Shown in pieces: positions 38,769 through 46,805 of a stretch of 64,000 nucleotides of DNA. Positions within the stretch are counted from its first letter, which is position 1; each line of letters begins with the position of its first letter. The notes beneath the pieces are model-generated. The model ran no database searches and was not told the origin of the DNA. It worked only from the letters and a program-made list of their open reading frames with translations. The position numbers and the translations under genes are program-made. The DNA comes from an uncultured Campylobacter sp. (GTDB taxonomy: Bacteria > Campylobacterota > Campylobacteria > Campylobacterales > Campylobacteraceae), in the NCBI GenBank assembly GCA_934728065.1, contig CAKVDW010000002.1, positions 62,001 through 126,000 of the forward strand. Direction: 5' to 3'.

Positions 38769-39281
38769 ATGCAAATTTTTCGTAGCCAACTTTGGCAAAC
38801 ATTGACAAAAGTCCTTTTGGGCTTGGGAATTTTAGGCAGTGCTAGCATAGCTAACGCACAGACAAAACAAGAGCTAGTAAAAGCTGGTTCGCTTGGGGGC
38901 TTTGAGAACAACGAGCAGTTTTTCACGGGCAAGGTGAAGGTGTCTTATCTGTTTCAAAATGCGCCTTATCGCCCTTTTGGCGGGGCTTTGGTAGAGTTTA
39001 GCAAGGGCGCACGCACGGCTTGGCACACGCACCCAGCGGGGCAAACGCTCATCGTAACGGACGGCGTTATCATCACGGCTACCGAGCAAGGCGTGGTGCA
39101 GCTAGCGCACAAGGGCGACACCGTGCTTTGTCCGCCTGATTTAAAGCACTTTCACGGAGCAACCGACAAGCAAAGTGGCGCACATATCGCACTTACAGGC
39201 ATTAAGGACGGGCAAAATGTCGTGTGGCTTGACAAGGTAAGCGACAAAGAGTATGAAGAAGCCCTTAAAAAAGCTAAATGA
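38769..39281 (+). CDS. Exported cupin-domain protein
   Basis: 170 residues with a signal peptide (cleavage after GSASIANAQ, about residue 31) and one cupin barrel. Metal ligands are visible in AWHTHPAGQTLIV and later KHFHGA; GDTVLCPPDLKHF is the second cupin motif. Periplasmic cupins of this size occur beside reductases of small carbonyls, but the substrate is not predictable. The ATG follows ACAAAGGAGCGAAA, a ribosome-site block repeated through this region. A small ORF starts inside its stop (ATGA). Confidence 0.82.
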   Translation: MQIFRSQLWQTLTKVLLGLGILGSASIANAQTKQELVKAGSLGGFENNEQFFTGKVKVSYLFQNAPYRPFGGALVEFSKGARTAWHTHPAGQTLIVTDGVIITATEQGVVQLAHKGDTVLCPPDLKHFHGATDKQSGAHIALTGIKDGQNVVWLDKVSDKEYEEALKKAK

Positions 39282-39445
39282 AAAGCGCGACAATGAGCAA
39301 GCAAAGTGAAAAAGAGCGTGAATTTAGCAGTGATTTTCAAAATGCGAGCGAATTTCGCGGCGATTTTCAAAGCGAAATTCAAAACACTTGCCAAAACTCA
39401 CGCCGCAAATTCAATAAATTTATTTTGCAAGGAGCTAAAAAATGA
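39278..39445 (+). other. Small ORF, 55 codons, ending in a Tat-like motif
   Basis: It starts in the stop of the cupin gene and ends in the start of the cytochrome gene (ATGA at both ends). The polar peptide finishes QNSRRKFNKFILQGAKK, which looks like the first part of a twin-arginine signal whose hydrophobic core and enzyme are missing. Probably the remnant of a Tat-exported reductase, now acting as a translational bridge. Confidence 0.4.
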
Positions 39446-39930
39446 ATACAAATTCAAGTCTTGCCTTAAATAAGGCTTATTTAAAATTTAGCGTTGCTTT
39501 CAAAAAAGTCAAATTCGCCTTTGCGCTTACCGCAAGCCTATGTGCTTGTGCACCACTTTACGCACAAGATTTAAGTCCTAGCTACAAAAATGGGCTTATG
39601 TATTACAGCAAGTTTCGCGGCGGTGTTATCGAGGATATGTATATTGATAAAAGCGCACTGATTACGCTACAACAAAAGGGATTTTTGCCAAATAATACCA
39701 AAATTGTGGTAGAGGAGTATTTTAACGAAAATGGTAAAAAAGGTGCGCTCAATCGCTATATAGTAGCACAAAAAAAGGGCAAGGAATGGGAGTTTGTCCC
39801 CTACAAGCCCGATAAAAGTGTCGATACAAACGATAACCCAGCGCGTTGCAAGGAATGTCATTACGGCTCAATAAGTGGCGAAGACAAGATTTTTTCGCTA
39901 GATAAAATCAAAGCATATAAACTTAAATAA
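39442..39930 (+). CDS. Cytochrome P460-like periplasmic c-type haem protein
   Basis: 162 residues with an N-terminal signal ending near ACAPLYAQ (about 42), then a domain resembling cytochrome P460 (KFRGGVIEDMYID, TKIVVEEYF, RYIVAQKKGKEWEFVPY) and a C-terminal haem-c site CKECH. The family oxidises hydroxylamine or NO-related compounds, or may simply bind ligands. It follows the small ORF with a four-base overlap, in a cluster of exported reductases, so a reactive-species role is plausible but unproven. Confidence 0.68.
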   Translation: MNTNSSLALNKAYLKFSVAFKKVKFAFALTASLCACAPLYAQDLSPSYKNGLMYYSKFRGGVIEDMYIDKSALITLQQKGFLPNNTKIVVEEYFNENGKKGALNRYIVAQKKGKEWEFVPYKPDKSVDTNDNPARCKECHYGSISGEDKIFSLDKIKAYKLK

Positions 39931-39957
39931 CGAATTTATAGGCTTTGACAAGAGTTA

Positions 39958-40035
39958 AAATTTAGGGCGAAATTTGAAAAATTTAAAAAATTTTAAAATT
40001 TTTTGCAAATTTTTGAATTTAGCCCTTGACAAACA
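39958..40035 (+). repeat. 78-bp upstream repeat, copy 1
   Basis: A+T-rich block starting AAATTTAGGGCG and ending in TTGACAAACA, matching 43709-43786 at 76 of 78 positions. It brings in the -35 of the aldo-keto reductase promoter. Confidence 0.9.
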
Positions 40036-40056
40036 CTTGGTGTAATGCTTTATAAT
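40026..40056 (+). promoter_or_regulatory. MerR-type promoter of the second aldo-keto reductase
   Basis: TTGACA, 19-bp spacer with dyad ACAC-TTG-GTGT centred at spacer position 7, TATAAT. Thirty of 31 bases match the adh promoter. Confidence 0.8.
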
Positions 40057-40147
40057 TATAAAAATTTATCACTTTTGCGAAAAAAGCATTTGTAAAAACA
40101 TTTGCAAAAAGGCGCAAGGTGCTGAATTTACACACAAAGGAGCGAAA

Positions 40148-41178
40148 ATGCTTAACACTACACAAAACAACGGCGTGAAATTCGTCAAGGTTGGCAACAC
40201 TGACATTGAGATTTCACAGATTTGCATCGGTGCGATGAGCTTTGGCAAGGCTGGCACGCTGCACGAATGGACGCTTGATGAAAAGGCTAGCGCGAAGCCA
40301 TCATCAAGCACGCACTTGATAGGGGACTGAATTTCTTTGACACGGCAAATGTGTATTCAGCTGGCACAAGCGAGGAATATCTTGGCAAGGCGTTGAAAAA
40401 GCACGCACAGCGTGATAAAGTCATCATCTCGTCAAAGGTGTATTTCAACAAGGGCATTTTGTCGCGTGAGGCGATTTTGCGGGAGATTGACGGCACGCTG
40501 AAACGGCTTGGGACTGACTACCTAGACATTTACATTATCCATAGGTTTGATTACACCACGCCTATTTTAGAGACTATGCAAGCCTTGCACGAGCTTGTTA
40601 AGGCTGGCAAAGTGCGTGCGCTTGGGGCTAGTGCTATGTTTGGCTATCAGTTTGCAAATATGCAGCAAACCGCAAAAGACAACAATCTCACGCCATTTAG
40701 CCTTATGCAAAACCACTACAACTTGCTTTACCGCGAGGACGAACGCGAGCTAATCCCCATTTGCAAGCAACAAAGCGTTACGCTTATGCCTTACTCACCG
40801 CTTGCGTCTGGGCGTTTGGCGCGCACAGAGTGGAAAAACGAGAGCTTACGCAGCAAAACGGACAAAACTTCTGCGGACAAATACGACAAAACCCAAAGGC
40901 AAGATACCATTATCGCCCAAAGAGTAAATGAACTAGCAAGGCAAAAAGGCGTGTCAATGAGCGAAATTTCACTAGCTTGGCTACTCGCAAAGGGTGTTGG
41001 TGCGCCTATCATCGGCGCAAACAAAGCCGCTTACATTGACGAGGCAGTAGGCGCGATGAGTGTGAATTTAAGCGACAAGGAAATGGCGTATTTAGAAGAA
41101 GCTTACGCACCGCACGAAATTATGGGCGCACTTACCGAGCAGCAAGCTCAAAATATGCTTGCAAAATTAGTCAAATAA
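40148..41178 (+). pseudogene. Aldo-keto reductase, frameshifted
   Basis: A cytosolic AKR of about 343 residues split in two frames. The first frame gives MLNTTQNNGVKFV to LDEKAS and stops at 40330. The second contains IIKHALDRGLNFFDTANVYSAG and the rest (SSKVYF, YIIHRFDY, GASAMFGYQ, PIIGANKAAYIDEA). One base is missing near 40291: inserting C in AGCGCGAAGCC gives the expected S-R-E-A. The tract is not homopolymeric, so this is not an obvious contingency locus; it is a recent mutation or a sequencing error. The promoter is near-identical to that of adh. Confidence 0.75.
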
Positions 41179-41187
41179 GGAGCGAAA

Positions 41188-41304
41188 ATGAGCTTAAAAA
41201 ATGCTTTTAAAATGCTTGTCCTTGCCTTTGCTTTAAGTGCAAATGCGAAAAGCTGGGACAAAGATGAATTTGTCAAATTCAACAAAAACAAAGGAGCGAA
41301 ATGA
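41188..41304 (+). other. Small ORF, 38 codons: signal peptide with a short tail
   Basis: Preceded by AAGGAGCGAAA. It encodes a good Sec signal (KMLVLAFALSANAKS), then a short polar tail ending NKNKGAK, and terminates in the ATGA that starts the next gene. It looks like the 5' end of an exported-protein gene truncated by rearrangement; the last codons are themselves a ribosome-site sequence read as protein. Confidence 0.4.
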
Positions 41305-41876
41305 ACGCGAAAGATTTAGGCGAATTTCACGCTGAAATTCAAGGCGTAAATGAAATTTGTGCTTTGCAAGACACAAAGCAAATTCAAAACGCGAAGCGGC
41401 GTGATTTTGTCAAAAATTCGGGCAAACTTGCATTAGCAAGCGCGGTAGTAGGTGCAATGGGGGCAACTTCATTGCTGGCAAACTCGGGCAAAACAGCCCA
41501 AAATTCAAAGGCGAATCAAAACGCCACAAATTCAAACAAAGGAGCGAAAATGCTTTACACTACACTCAACAACGGCATTAAAATGCCTATTTTAGGCTAT
41601 GGAACTTACCAAATCCCAAACAGCGAGGCGCAAAGGTGCGTGGAGGACGCTTTGAGCGTGGGTTACCGTCTCATCGACACGGCGCAGGCTTATGTGAACG
41701 AAGAAGCCATAGGTGCGGCTCTTAAAAGCGCGATGAAAGGCGGGATTAAACGCGATGAGTTGTTTATCGAAACGAAACTTTGGATAAGCCACACCAACGA
41801 AAAGGACGCTGTAAAGGCGTTTGATAAAGGCAAAATTGCTTGGTTTTACGAAGCTAAAACAAAAAGGAAACGATAA
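41301..41876 (+). pseudogene. Truncated Tat-exported aldo-keto reductase
   Basis: 191 codons. A Tat signal (KRRDFVKNSGKLALASAVVGA) is followed by a linker NSNKGAK and an AKR domain (MLYTTLNNGIKMPILGYGTY, LIDTAQAYVNE, FIETKLWI). The domain ends after the catalytic Lys and before the His-containing strand, then runs into an unrelated Lys-rich tail (FYEAKTKRKR), so about half the enzyme is missing. The linker codons contain ACAAAGGAGCGAAAATG, a ribosome site plus start, showing the Tat leader was fused upstream of an older gene start. Probably non-functional. Confidence 0.7.
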
Positions 41877-43042
41877 TGACAAAAACGCATATTTTATTTA
41901 TGCCAAGCCTTATGTTTGGGGTATTTTCGATTTTAACCACAGAACTTGGAGCTATGGGTGTTATCCCTATTATAGCTGAGGAATTTAATGTTAGCGTAGC
42001 TGATGCAGGTTGGGTAGTGAGCCTTTTTGCACTCATTGTAGCTTTTACTGCGCCCATTACGCCGTTACTCGCTGCAAAATTTAATGCGCAAAAAGTTATG
42101 CTTATCTGCACTGCTGTGTTTTCTTTAAGCTCTCTTGCAGCCGCATTTACCACAAATTTTTTGCTACTTTTGTTTTTAAGAGCTATTCCAGCATTTTTTC
42201 ACCCCGTGTATTGTGCTTTATCTTTTAGCGTGGCAGCCAAATCCGTGCCTGAAAGCGAAGCGGCAAAAGCAACAAGCAAGATTTTTATGGCTGTTTCAGC
42301 AGGTATGACACTTGGCATACCATTTACAAGCTACATTGCAAGTAAAACTTCACTTCAAGCAAGCTTTATTTTCTTCGCAGTAATTAACGCCATAGCCTTT
42401 GTAGCCACACTCTTTTTTGTAAAAAGCAAAGCAGGCTCAAAAGCAAAAAGCCAAAAAAGGCAGCTTTATATACTCGTAAAACCTATAGTTTGGATAAGTT
42501 TTGCTACTGTGATTTTCTCAATGGGAGCTATATCTGGTTTTTATAGCTATATGAGTGAATTTTTGCTGAGCGTTACAAAGCTTGACTTTACGCTTATTAG
42601 CATAACGCTTTTTATTTTTGGTTTAAGTAGCGTTTTGGGTAATTTTTTGGCAGGAAAATTACTCACCAGCAAGCCTCATCAAACGCTTTTTATCACGCCT
42701 TTAATAATGCTTGTTTTGTATAGTGCTTTGTTCTTCTTTGCGGAATTCAGCACAGCAACGATAAGCATACTTGCTATACTTGGAATTTTTTCAGGCATTT
42801 TAAATAGTGGAGCGCATTTTATGCTGACAAATCCCGTGCCTCGAGCAGCTGAGTTTGCAAATGGACTTTTTATCAGCACAGCAAATATAGGCACAAGTCT
42901 TGGCACTGTGCTTTGTGGGCTTTTCATCACACTTGAGGGTTCTAAATTCTCAGTGCTTGCACCGATTTGCCTCATCATCGCTACCATAATAATGATTTAT
43001 ATAAGAAAAATCACTCTAATGAAATCAAAGTATAAGGATTGA
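41876..43042 (+). CDS. MFS transporter, drug/sugar-efflux type
   Basis: 388 residues, about 12 hydrophobic helices. The N-terminal half has the DHA1-like pattern [40 protein letters not shown], with the motif A region around [13 protein letters not shown] central basic loop ([14 protein letters not shown]) separates the halves. The start overlaps the preceding TAA by one base. Family members export drugs or sugars; the substrate is unknown. Its place behind the reductase genes could mean export of detoxified products, which is inference. Confidence 0.85.
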   Translation: MTKTHILFMPSLMFGVFSILTTELGAMGVIPIIAEEFNVSVADAGWVVSLFALIVAFTAPITPLLAAKFNAQKVMLICTAVFSLSSLAAAFTTNFLLLLFLRAIPAFFHPVYCALSFSVAAKSVPESEAAKATSKIFMAVSAGMTLGIPFTSYIASKTSLQASFIFFAVINAIAFVATLFFVKSKAGSKAKSQKRQLYILVKPIVWISFATVIFSMGAISGFYSYMSEFLLSVTKLDFTLISITLFIFGLSSVLGNFLAGKLLTSKPHQTLFITPLIMLVLYSALFFFAEFSTATISILAILGIFSGILNSGAHFMLTNPVPRAAEFANGLFISTANIGTSLGTVLCGLFITLEGSKFSVLAPICLIIATIIMIYIRKITLMKSKYKD

Positions 43043-43044
43043 GA

Positions 43045-43653
43045 ATGCAGGATTTAAAAACTCTGTTAAAGCTTGAAAGCGTGGATTTTAGCCACGAAAT
43101 TTTTGTGCGCGATAAAAGGGGCGAGGGCATAAACTATCAAAGTGAGGGCTGGGACGAGATGAAAAAGGCTATTACCAACGCTCAAAAGCTTGTGGCGCAC
43201 TTAAATTCGGGCTTTCACAGCGATGAGGACACGCGCGAAATTTTAAGCGAGCTTGTGGGCTATGAGCTAGATAGTAGCGTTTGGATAATGCCACCCTTTT
43301 ACACGGACTTTGGACGAGGCTTAAAGCTAGGAAAAGGCGTGTTTATCAATACTTGCTGCACCTTTATGGACAGAGGCGGCATAGAAATCGGCGAGGGAAC
43401 ATTCATCGCGCCAAAGGTTAATATCGTTACCATAAACCACGATTTTGACCCGCAAAAACGCTCCACCACGCTTTGCAAAGGTGTGAAAATCGGCAAACGC
43501 GTGTGGATAGGCATAAACGCCACGATTTGCCCAAATGTCAGCATAGGCGACAACTCTATCATCGCCGCTGGTGCAGTGGTAACAAAAAATGTGCCGCCAA
43601 ATGTCATCGTGGGCGGCAATCCCGCTAAAATCATCAAAACGCTTATCGCATAG
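43045..43653 (+). CDS. Hexapeptide-repeat O-acetyltransferase (maltose/galactoside type)
   Basis: 202 residues with the left-handed beta-helix of the NodL/LacA/Maa family: [35 protein letters not shown] (catalytic His), [52 protein letters not shown]. The ATG at 43045 sits seven bases after AAGGA; the in-frame TTG six bases earlier overlaps the MFS stop region. It transfers acetyl from acetyl-CoA to a sugar hydroxyl; the acceptor is unknown. Confidence 0.88.
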   Translation: MQDLKTLLKLESVDFSHEIFVRDKRGEGINYQSEGWDEMKKAITNAQKLVAHLNSGFHSDEDTREILSELVGYELDSSVWIMPPFYTDFGRGLKLGKGVFINTCCTFMDRGGIEIGEGTFIAPKVNIVTINHDFDPQKRSTTLCKGVKIGKRVWIGINATICPNVSIGDNSIIAAGAVVTKNVPPNVIVGGNPAKIIKTLIA

Positions 43654-43708
43654 GAATTAAATGAAAGCAAATGATGAATTTGAGCGTGAAATTTAGGGTA
43701 AAAGGCTT

Positions 43709-43786
43709 AAATTTAGGGCGAAATTTGAAAAATTTAAAAAATTTTAAAATTTTTTTCAAATTTTTGAATTTAGCCCTTGACGAACA
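43709..43786 (+). repeat. 78-bp upstream repeat, copy 2
   Basis: Matches 39958-40035 at 76 of 78 bases and ends in TTGACGAACA, but the MerR spacer and TATAAT are not retained behind it. It lies upstream of yedF. Confidence 0.9.
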
Positions 43787-43887
43787 AATTTGCGTTTTGG
43801 CTTGAATTTGCTCAAATTTTAAATTTTTTGTAAAAACTTGTAAAATTTGTTATAATTTCATCACAAATTCAAAATTAAGGGATAATG

Positions 43888-44475
43888 ATGAAAAAGATTG
43901 ATTGTCGAAATTTAGGTTGTCCTGCGCCTGTGCTTGAAACAAAAAAGGCACTTGAAAGCTTGCAAAATGGACAAAGTTTGATTGTGCTTTTAAATTCAGA
44001 AACTTCAAAAGAAAATGTTTTGCGTTTCTTGCGTTCTTTCAAGCTTGAACCAAAGCTTAGCCAAAAAGATGGAGAATTTGAAATAGAAGTGCTTAAAAAT
44101 AAAGATTTAAGCGATGAAGCTTGCTCATTTGACGGTTTAAAAGATGAGAAAATTTTATTCTTAAAGACTGACAAGGTGGGCGAAGGTGAGCTTGGTAAAA
44201 ACCTTATGATAGGCTTTTTAAGCACCTTAAAAGACATAGATAAAAATGTTAAAAAAATCATTTGCGTCAATGAAAGCGTTTTGATGAATGTTGATGAAAA
44301 CCACAAAGCTTTTAATGCCCTTAAAGAGCTTGAAAAAATGGGACTTGAGATTATCAGCTGTGGAGCTTGTTTGGAATTTTACGGCAAGAGCAAGGAGCTT
44401 AAAATCGGTCGCGTAGGCAACGCGCTTGAAATCCTTAATTTACTCTTTGACAAGGACAAAATAGTAAGCTTATGA
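43888..44475 (+). CDS. yedF: YedF-like selenium metabolism protein (TusA plus DsrE-like domains)
   Basis: 195 residues. The N-terminal TusA-like domain has the CPxP motif (DCRNLGCPAPVLETKKAL). The C-terminal DsrE-like half contains GEGELGKNLMIGFLSTL and SCGACLEFYG. This architecture is annotated as YedF, usually next to selD, and is thought to handle sulfur or selenium for selenophosphate synthesis. There are two adjacent ATGs (43885, 43888); either fits the ribosome site AAGGGA. Its stop overlaps selD. A TATAAT lies about 40 bases upstream. Confidence 0.88.
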   Translation: MKKIDCRNLGCPAPVLETKKALESLQNGQSLIVLLNSETSKENVLRFLRSFKLEPKLSQKDGEFEIEVLKNKDLSDEACSFDGLKDEKILFLKTDKVGEGELGKNLMIGFLSTLKDIDKNVKKIICVNESVLMNVDENHKAFNALKELEKMGLEIISCGACLEFYGKSKELKIGRVGNALEILNLLFDKDKIVSL

Positions 44476-45506
44476 TATACAAAAATCAGCATTTGACCAA
44501 GTTTGTCAAATGTGCTGGTTGTGCTGCAAAATTAGACCCGGAGGGTCTTCACAAGATAACGGGCTTGTTAAAACCCGACAAAGCAGTGCTTTCAGGCATT
44601 GATACAAATGAGGACGCCAGCATTTACCGCATCAATGATGAGTTAGCCCTCGTGCAAACCCTTGATTTCATCACGCCCATAGTGGATAGTGCTTATCATT
44701 TTGGTGCTATTGCCGCAGCAAATGCCTTAAGCGATGTCTTTGCTATGGGTGGTGAGTTGATGAATGCCTTAAATATAGTTGGTTTTGACAGGCAACACTT
44801 TGATGAAACTGTGCTTTTTGAGCTTTTGCAAGGTGCAAAGGATAAATGCGATGAAGCTGGTGCTGTGCTGGTGGGCGGACACACGATAACAAGTGAGGAG
44901 ATGTTTTTTGGATTAAGTGTAACGGGCAGGGTGCATCCAAAAAAATTCATTGCCAACAATACCGCAAGGGCTGGGGATATTTTAGTGCTTACCAAACCTC
45001 TAGGCACAGGCATTTTAAGCACGGCTTTAAAGGCAAATGTGCTTGAAGAAAGGTTTTTGAAAGAGTTTTTGGAGGGAATGAGCTTTTTAAATCTTACCGC
45101 AAGTCGAATTTTGCGTGAATTTGAGCCTCAAGCTATGACCGATATAACGGGCTTTGGACTTTTAGGACACGCTAAAGAAATGCTAAATAAAAATATTTAC
45201 ATAGAAATTTATAAAAACAGAGTGCCTTTTTATAATGGTGTGAGAGAAAATTTAAATTTAGGACTTATACCAGCTGGAGCTTATAACAACCAAAAAGCTA
45301 CTCAAGCCTTTGTTAAAGGGCTTACAAACCAAGATGATGAAATCGCTCTTTTTGACCCGCAGACCTCAGGCGGACTTTTGTGTGCTTTGCCAAAGGAAAA
45401 AGCCGAATTTGCACTTGAGGGTTTGAAAAAAGCTGGCATTGATGCTGCTATCATTGGACACTGTTTAGCTTTAAAAGATGAAAAGCCTTATATATTAGTG
45501 CTTTAG
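44472..45506 (+). CDS. selD: Selenide, water dikinase (selenophosphate synthetase)
   Basis: 344 residues; makes selenophosphate from selenide and ATP for selenocysteine tRNA charging. The active site is visible: Cys17 and Lys20 in KCAGCAAKLD, the same positions as in E. coli SelD, so this copy uses Cys, not Sec. Other motifs: QTLDFITPIVDSAYHFGAIAAANALSDVFAMGG and GGHTITSEEMFFGLSVTG, PurM-like. ATGA overlap with yedF. It works with the selC tRNA in this window. Confidence 0.95.
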   Translation: MIYKNQHLTKFVKCAGCAAKLDPEGLHKITGLLKPDKAVLSGIDTNEDASIYRINDELALVQTLDFITPIVDSAYHFGAIAAANALSDVFAMGGELMNALNIVGFDRQHFDETVLFELLQGAKDKCDEAGAVLVGGHTITSEEMFFGLSVTGRVHPKKFIANNTARAGDILVLTKPLGTGILSTALKANVLEERFLKEFLEGMSFLNLTASRILREFEPQAMTDITGFGLLGHAKEMLNKNIYIEIYKNRVPFYNGVRENLNLGLIPAGAYNNQKATQAFVKGLTNQDDEIALFDPQTSGGLLCALPKEKAEFALEGLKKAGIDAAIIGHCLALKDEKPYILVL

Positions 45507-45531
45507 CTCATCTTGCCAGCTTTAAATAGCT

Positions 45532-46131
45532 TTATTTGAGTATATAATCAAGCTCTTGGCTTAATTCTCCACCATAAAAGCTCATAAAATTTTGCAAGGC
45601 TCTTTTTGCTTCATCTTTTTGACCAAGTGCGAATTTAGCCTTTGCGAAAATAATCCAAGAATCCTTGTCCTTTTTCTCAAGTTCATTTGCCTTTAAACTC
45701 CAAAACAACGCTTCCTCATACTTTTTATCAATAAGATATAAGTGCGCCAAATTCAAAGCTGTCTTGTAGTTCGCCCCTTTGTTGAACTGCTTTTTAAGGG
45801 CTTTATCATTCATTGTATAAGCTTGGACAACGATTTTAGACCTTTGTTTTGCGCTCAAATCTTGCGCAGGCAAATTTTCTTGCTTTTTGGCAAGAATTTG
45901 AGCCTTTTGAGTTTCAATTTTGGCAAGTTCAAGCTTTTTTTGCATTTTATTTTTCTCATCTAAAGCCATTTTGAGCGTTTCTTGTTTTTTGCTATAAAGC
46001 TCAAAAGCCCAAAAAATAGCCATAACCACAAGAAGCATCGCGCTTAAAAACAAGGCTTTTTTGATGAAAAGTTTTGTTTTGTAGGCTTTAAAATCATTTT
46101 CAAGTTCTAAAATTTGTGTTTTTGTCATCAT
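45532..46131 (-). CDS. Membrane protein with TPR-like C-terminus, CtsX-like
   Basis: 199 residues: one transmembrane helix (about 25-44), a Lys/Glu/Gln-rich coiled coil (about 48-90), and a TPR-like C-terminus (ALNLAHLYLIDKKYEEALFWSLKANELEKKDKDSWIIFAKAKFALGQ). It is the last of four tightly overlapping minus-strand genes, in the order seen for ctsR-ctsD-ctsP-ctsX of the Campylobacter transformation system, so it is probably CtsX, the membrane partner of CtsP. Assignment rests mainly on position and topology. Confidence 0.65.
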   Translation of the reverse strand: MMTKTQILELENDFKAYKTKLFIKKALFLSAMLLVVMAIFWAFELYSKKQETLKMALDEKNKMQKKLELAKIETQKAQILAKKQENLPAQDLSAKQRSKIVVQAYTMNDKALKKQFNKGANYKTALNLAHLYLIDKKYEEALFWSLKANELEKKDKDSWIIFAKAKFALGQKDEAKRALQNFMSFYGGELSQELDYILK

Positions 46132-46805
46132 TTTCCTAACAATTTGTGATGAAATGCACTCATTTCAAGTATGTTTTGAGTGGATTTTTTGCGTTTTTGG
46201 CTTTCATAAAAATCATAAAGCTTGATAAAGGTCGCTAAAACCTTATCAACAGTGCGTAAATTTGAACAACTTATCTTTAAAAGCCAATTTAAATGCTTGT
46301 TATCCAAATTTAAATCAAATTTTTCCCTTGCATAAAGGGCTAAATCATTCAAATCCAAAGCCTCCAGCTTAAATTCTTTGCTGATACGACTTGAAAAATG
46401 TTCTTTGCAAAGGAGTTCTTGTTTTTTGTGTAAAGCCAAAACAAAAGAAACATTTGTCAAATCACTTAAAATTCGCACTTTTTCAAGCAAATTTTCCTCA
46501 TACATTCCAACCTCATCAAGCAAAAAGACATATTTTTGATGAGCTTTTTTTAGTTGCTCGTATAAGGTGTCAAAATTATCGTTATTTTGATTAAAGCAAT
46601 TTTCAAAAAGAGCCTTAATAAAGCTCTTTTCATCAAAAAATGGCTTAGCAAAAAGTATATAATTTTCCTCTTGACAAAGCTTTTTAAGCAAAAAACTCTT
46701 GCCCAAACCGCTTTTTCCAAGAAGCAATACAAGCCTTTCTTGCTCTTTTATGCTCTTTTTTAGCTCGTTAAAAACAAAGTCTTGCATCCTTAAGCAAACA
46801 TTCAT
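46128..46805 (-). CDS. ctsP: P-loop ATPase of the DNA-uptake system, CtsP-like
   Basis: 225 residues, cytoplasmic AAA-type ATPase of the ExeA/GspA class. Walker A is LLGKSGLGKSFLLKKL (about residues 28-43) and Walker B is YVFLLDEVGMYE; the C-terminal helical part has CSNLRTVDKVLATF. Overlaps both neighbours by four bases. In C. jejuni the homologue CtsP is needed for natural transformation. Confidence 0.78.
   Translation of the reverse strand: MNVCLRMQDFVFNELKKSIKEQERLVLLLGKSGLGKSFLLKKLCQEENYILFAKPFFDEKSFIKALFENCFNQNNDNFDTLYEQLKKAHQKYVFLLDEVGMYEENLLEKVRILSDLTNVSFVLALHKKQELLCKEHFSSRISKEFKLEALDLNDLALYAREKFDLNLDNKHLNWLLKISCSNLRTVDKVLATFIKLYDFYESQKRKKSTQNILEMSAFHHKLLGK

Noticed and set aside
43775..43806. 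A fifth MerR-type promoter upstream of yedF
   Set aside because: TTGACG is present by repeat duplication, but at 19 bases downstream the sequence is TTGAAT, not a -10 box, and the dyad is absent; a separate TATAAT near 43849 serves yedF better.
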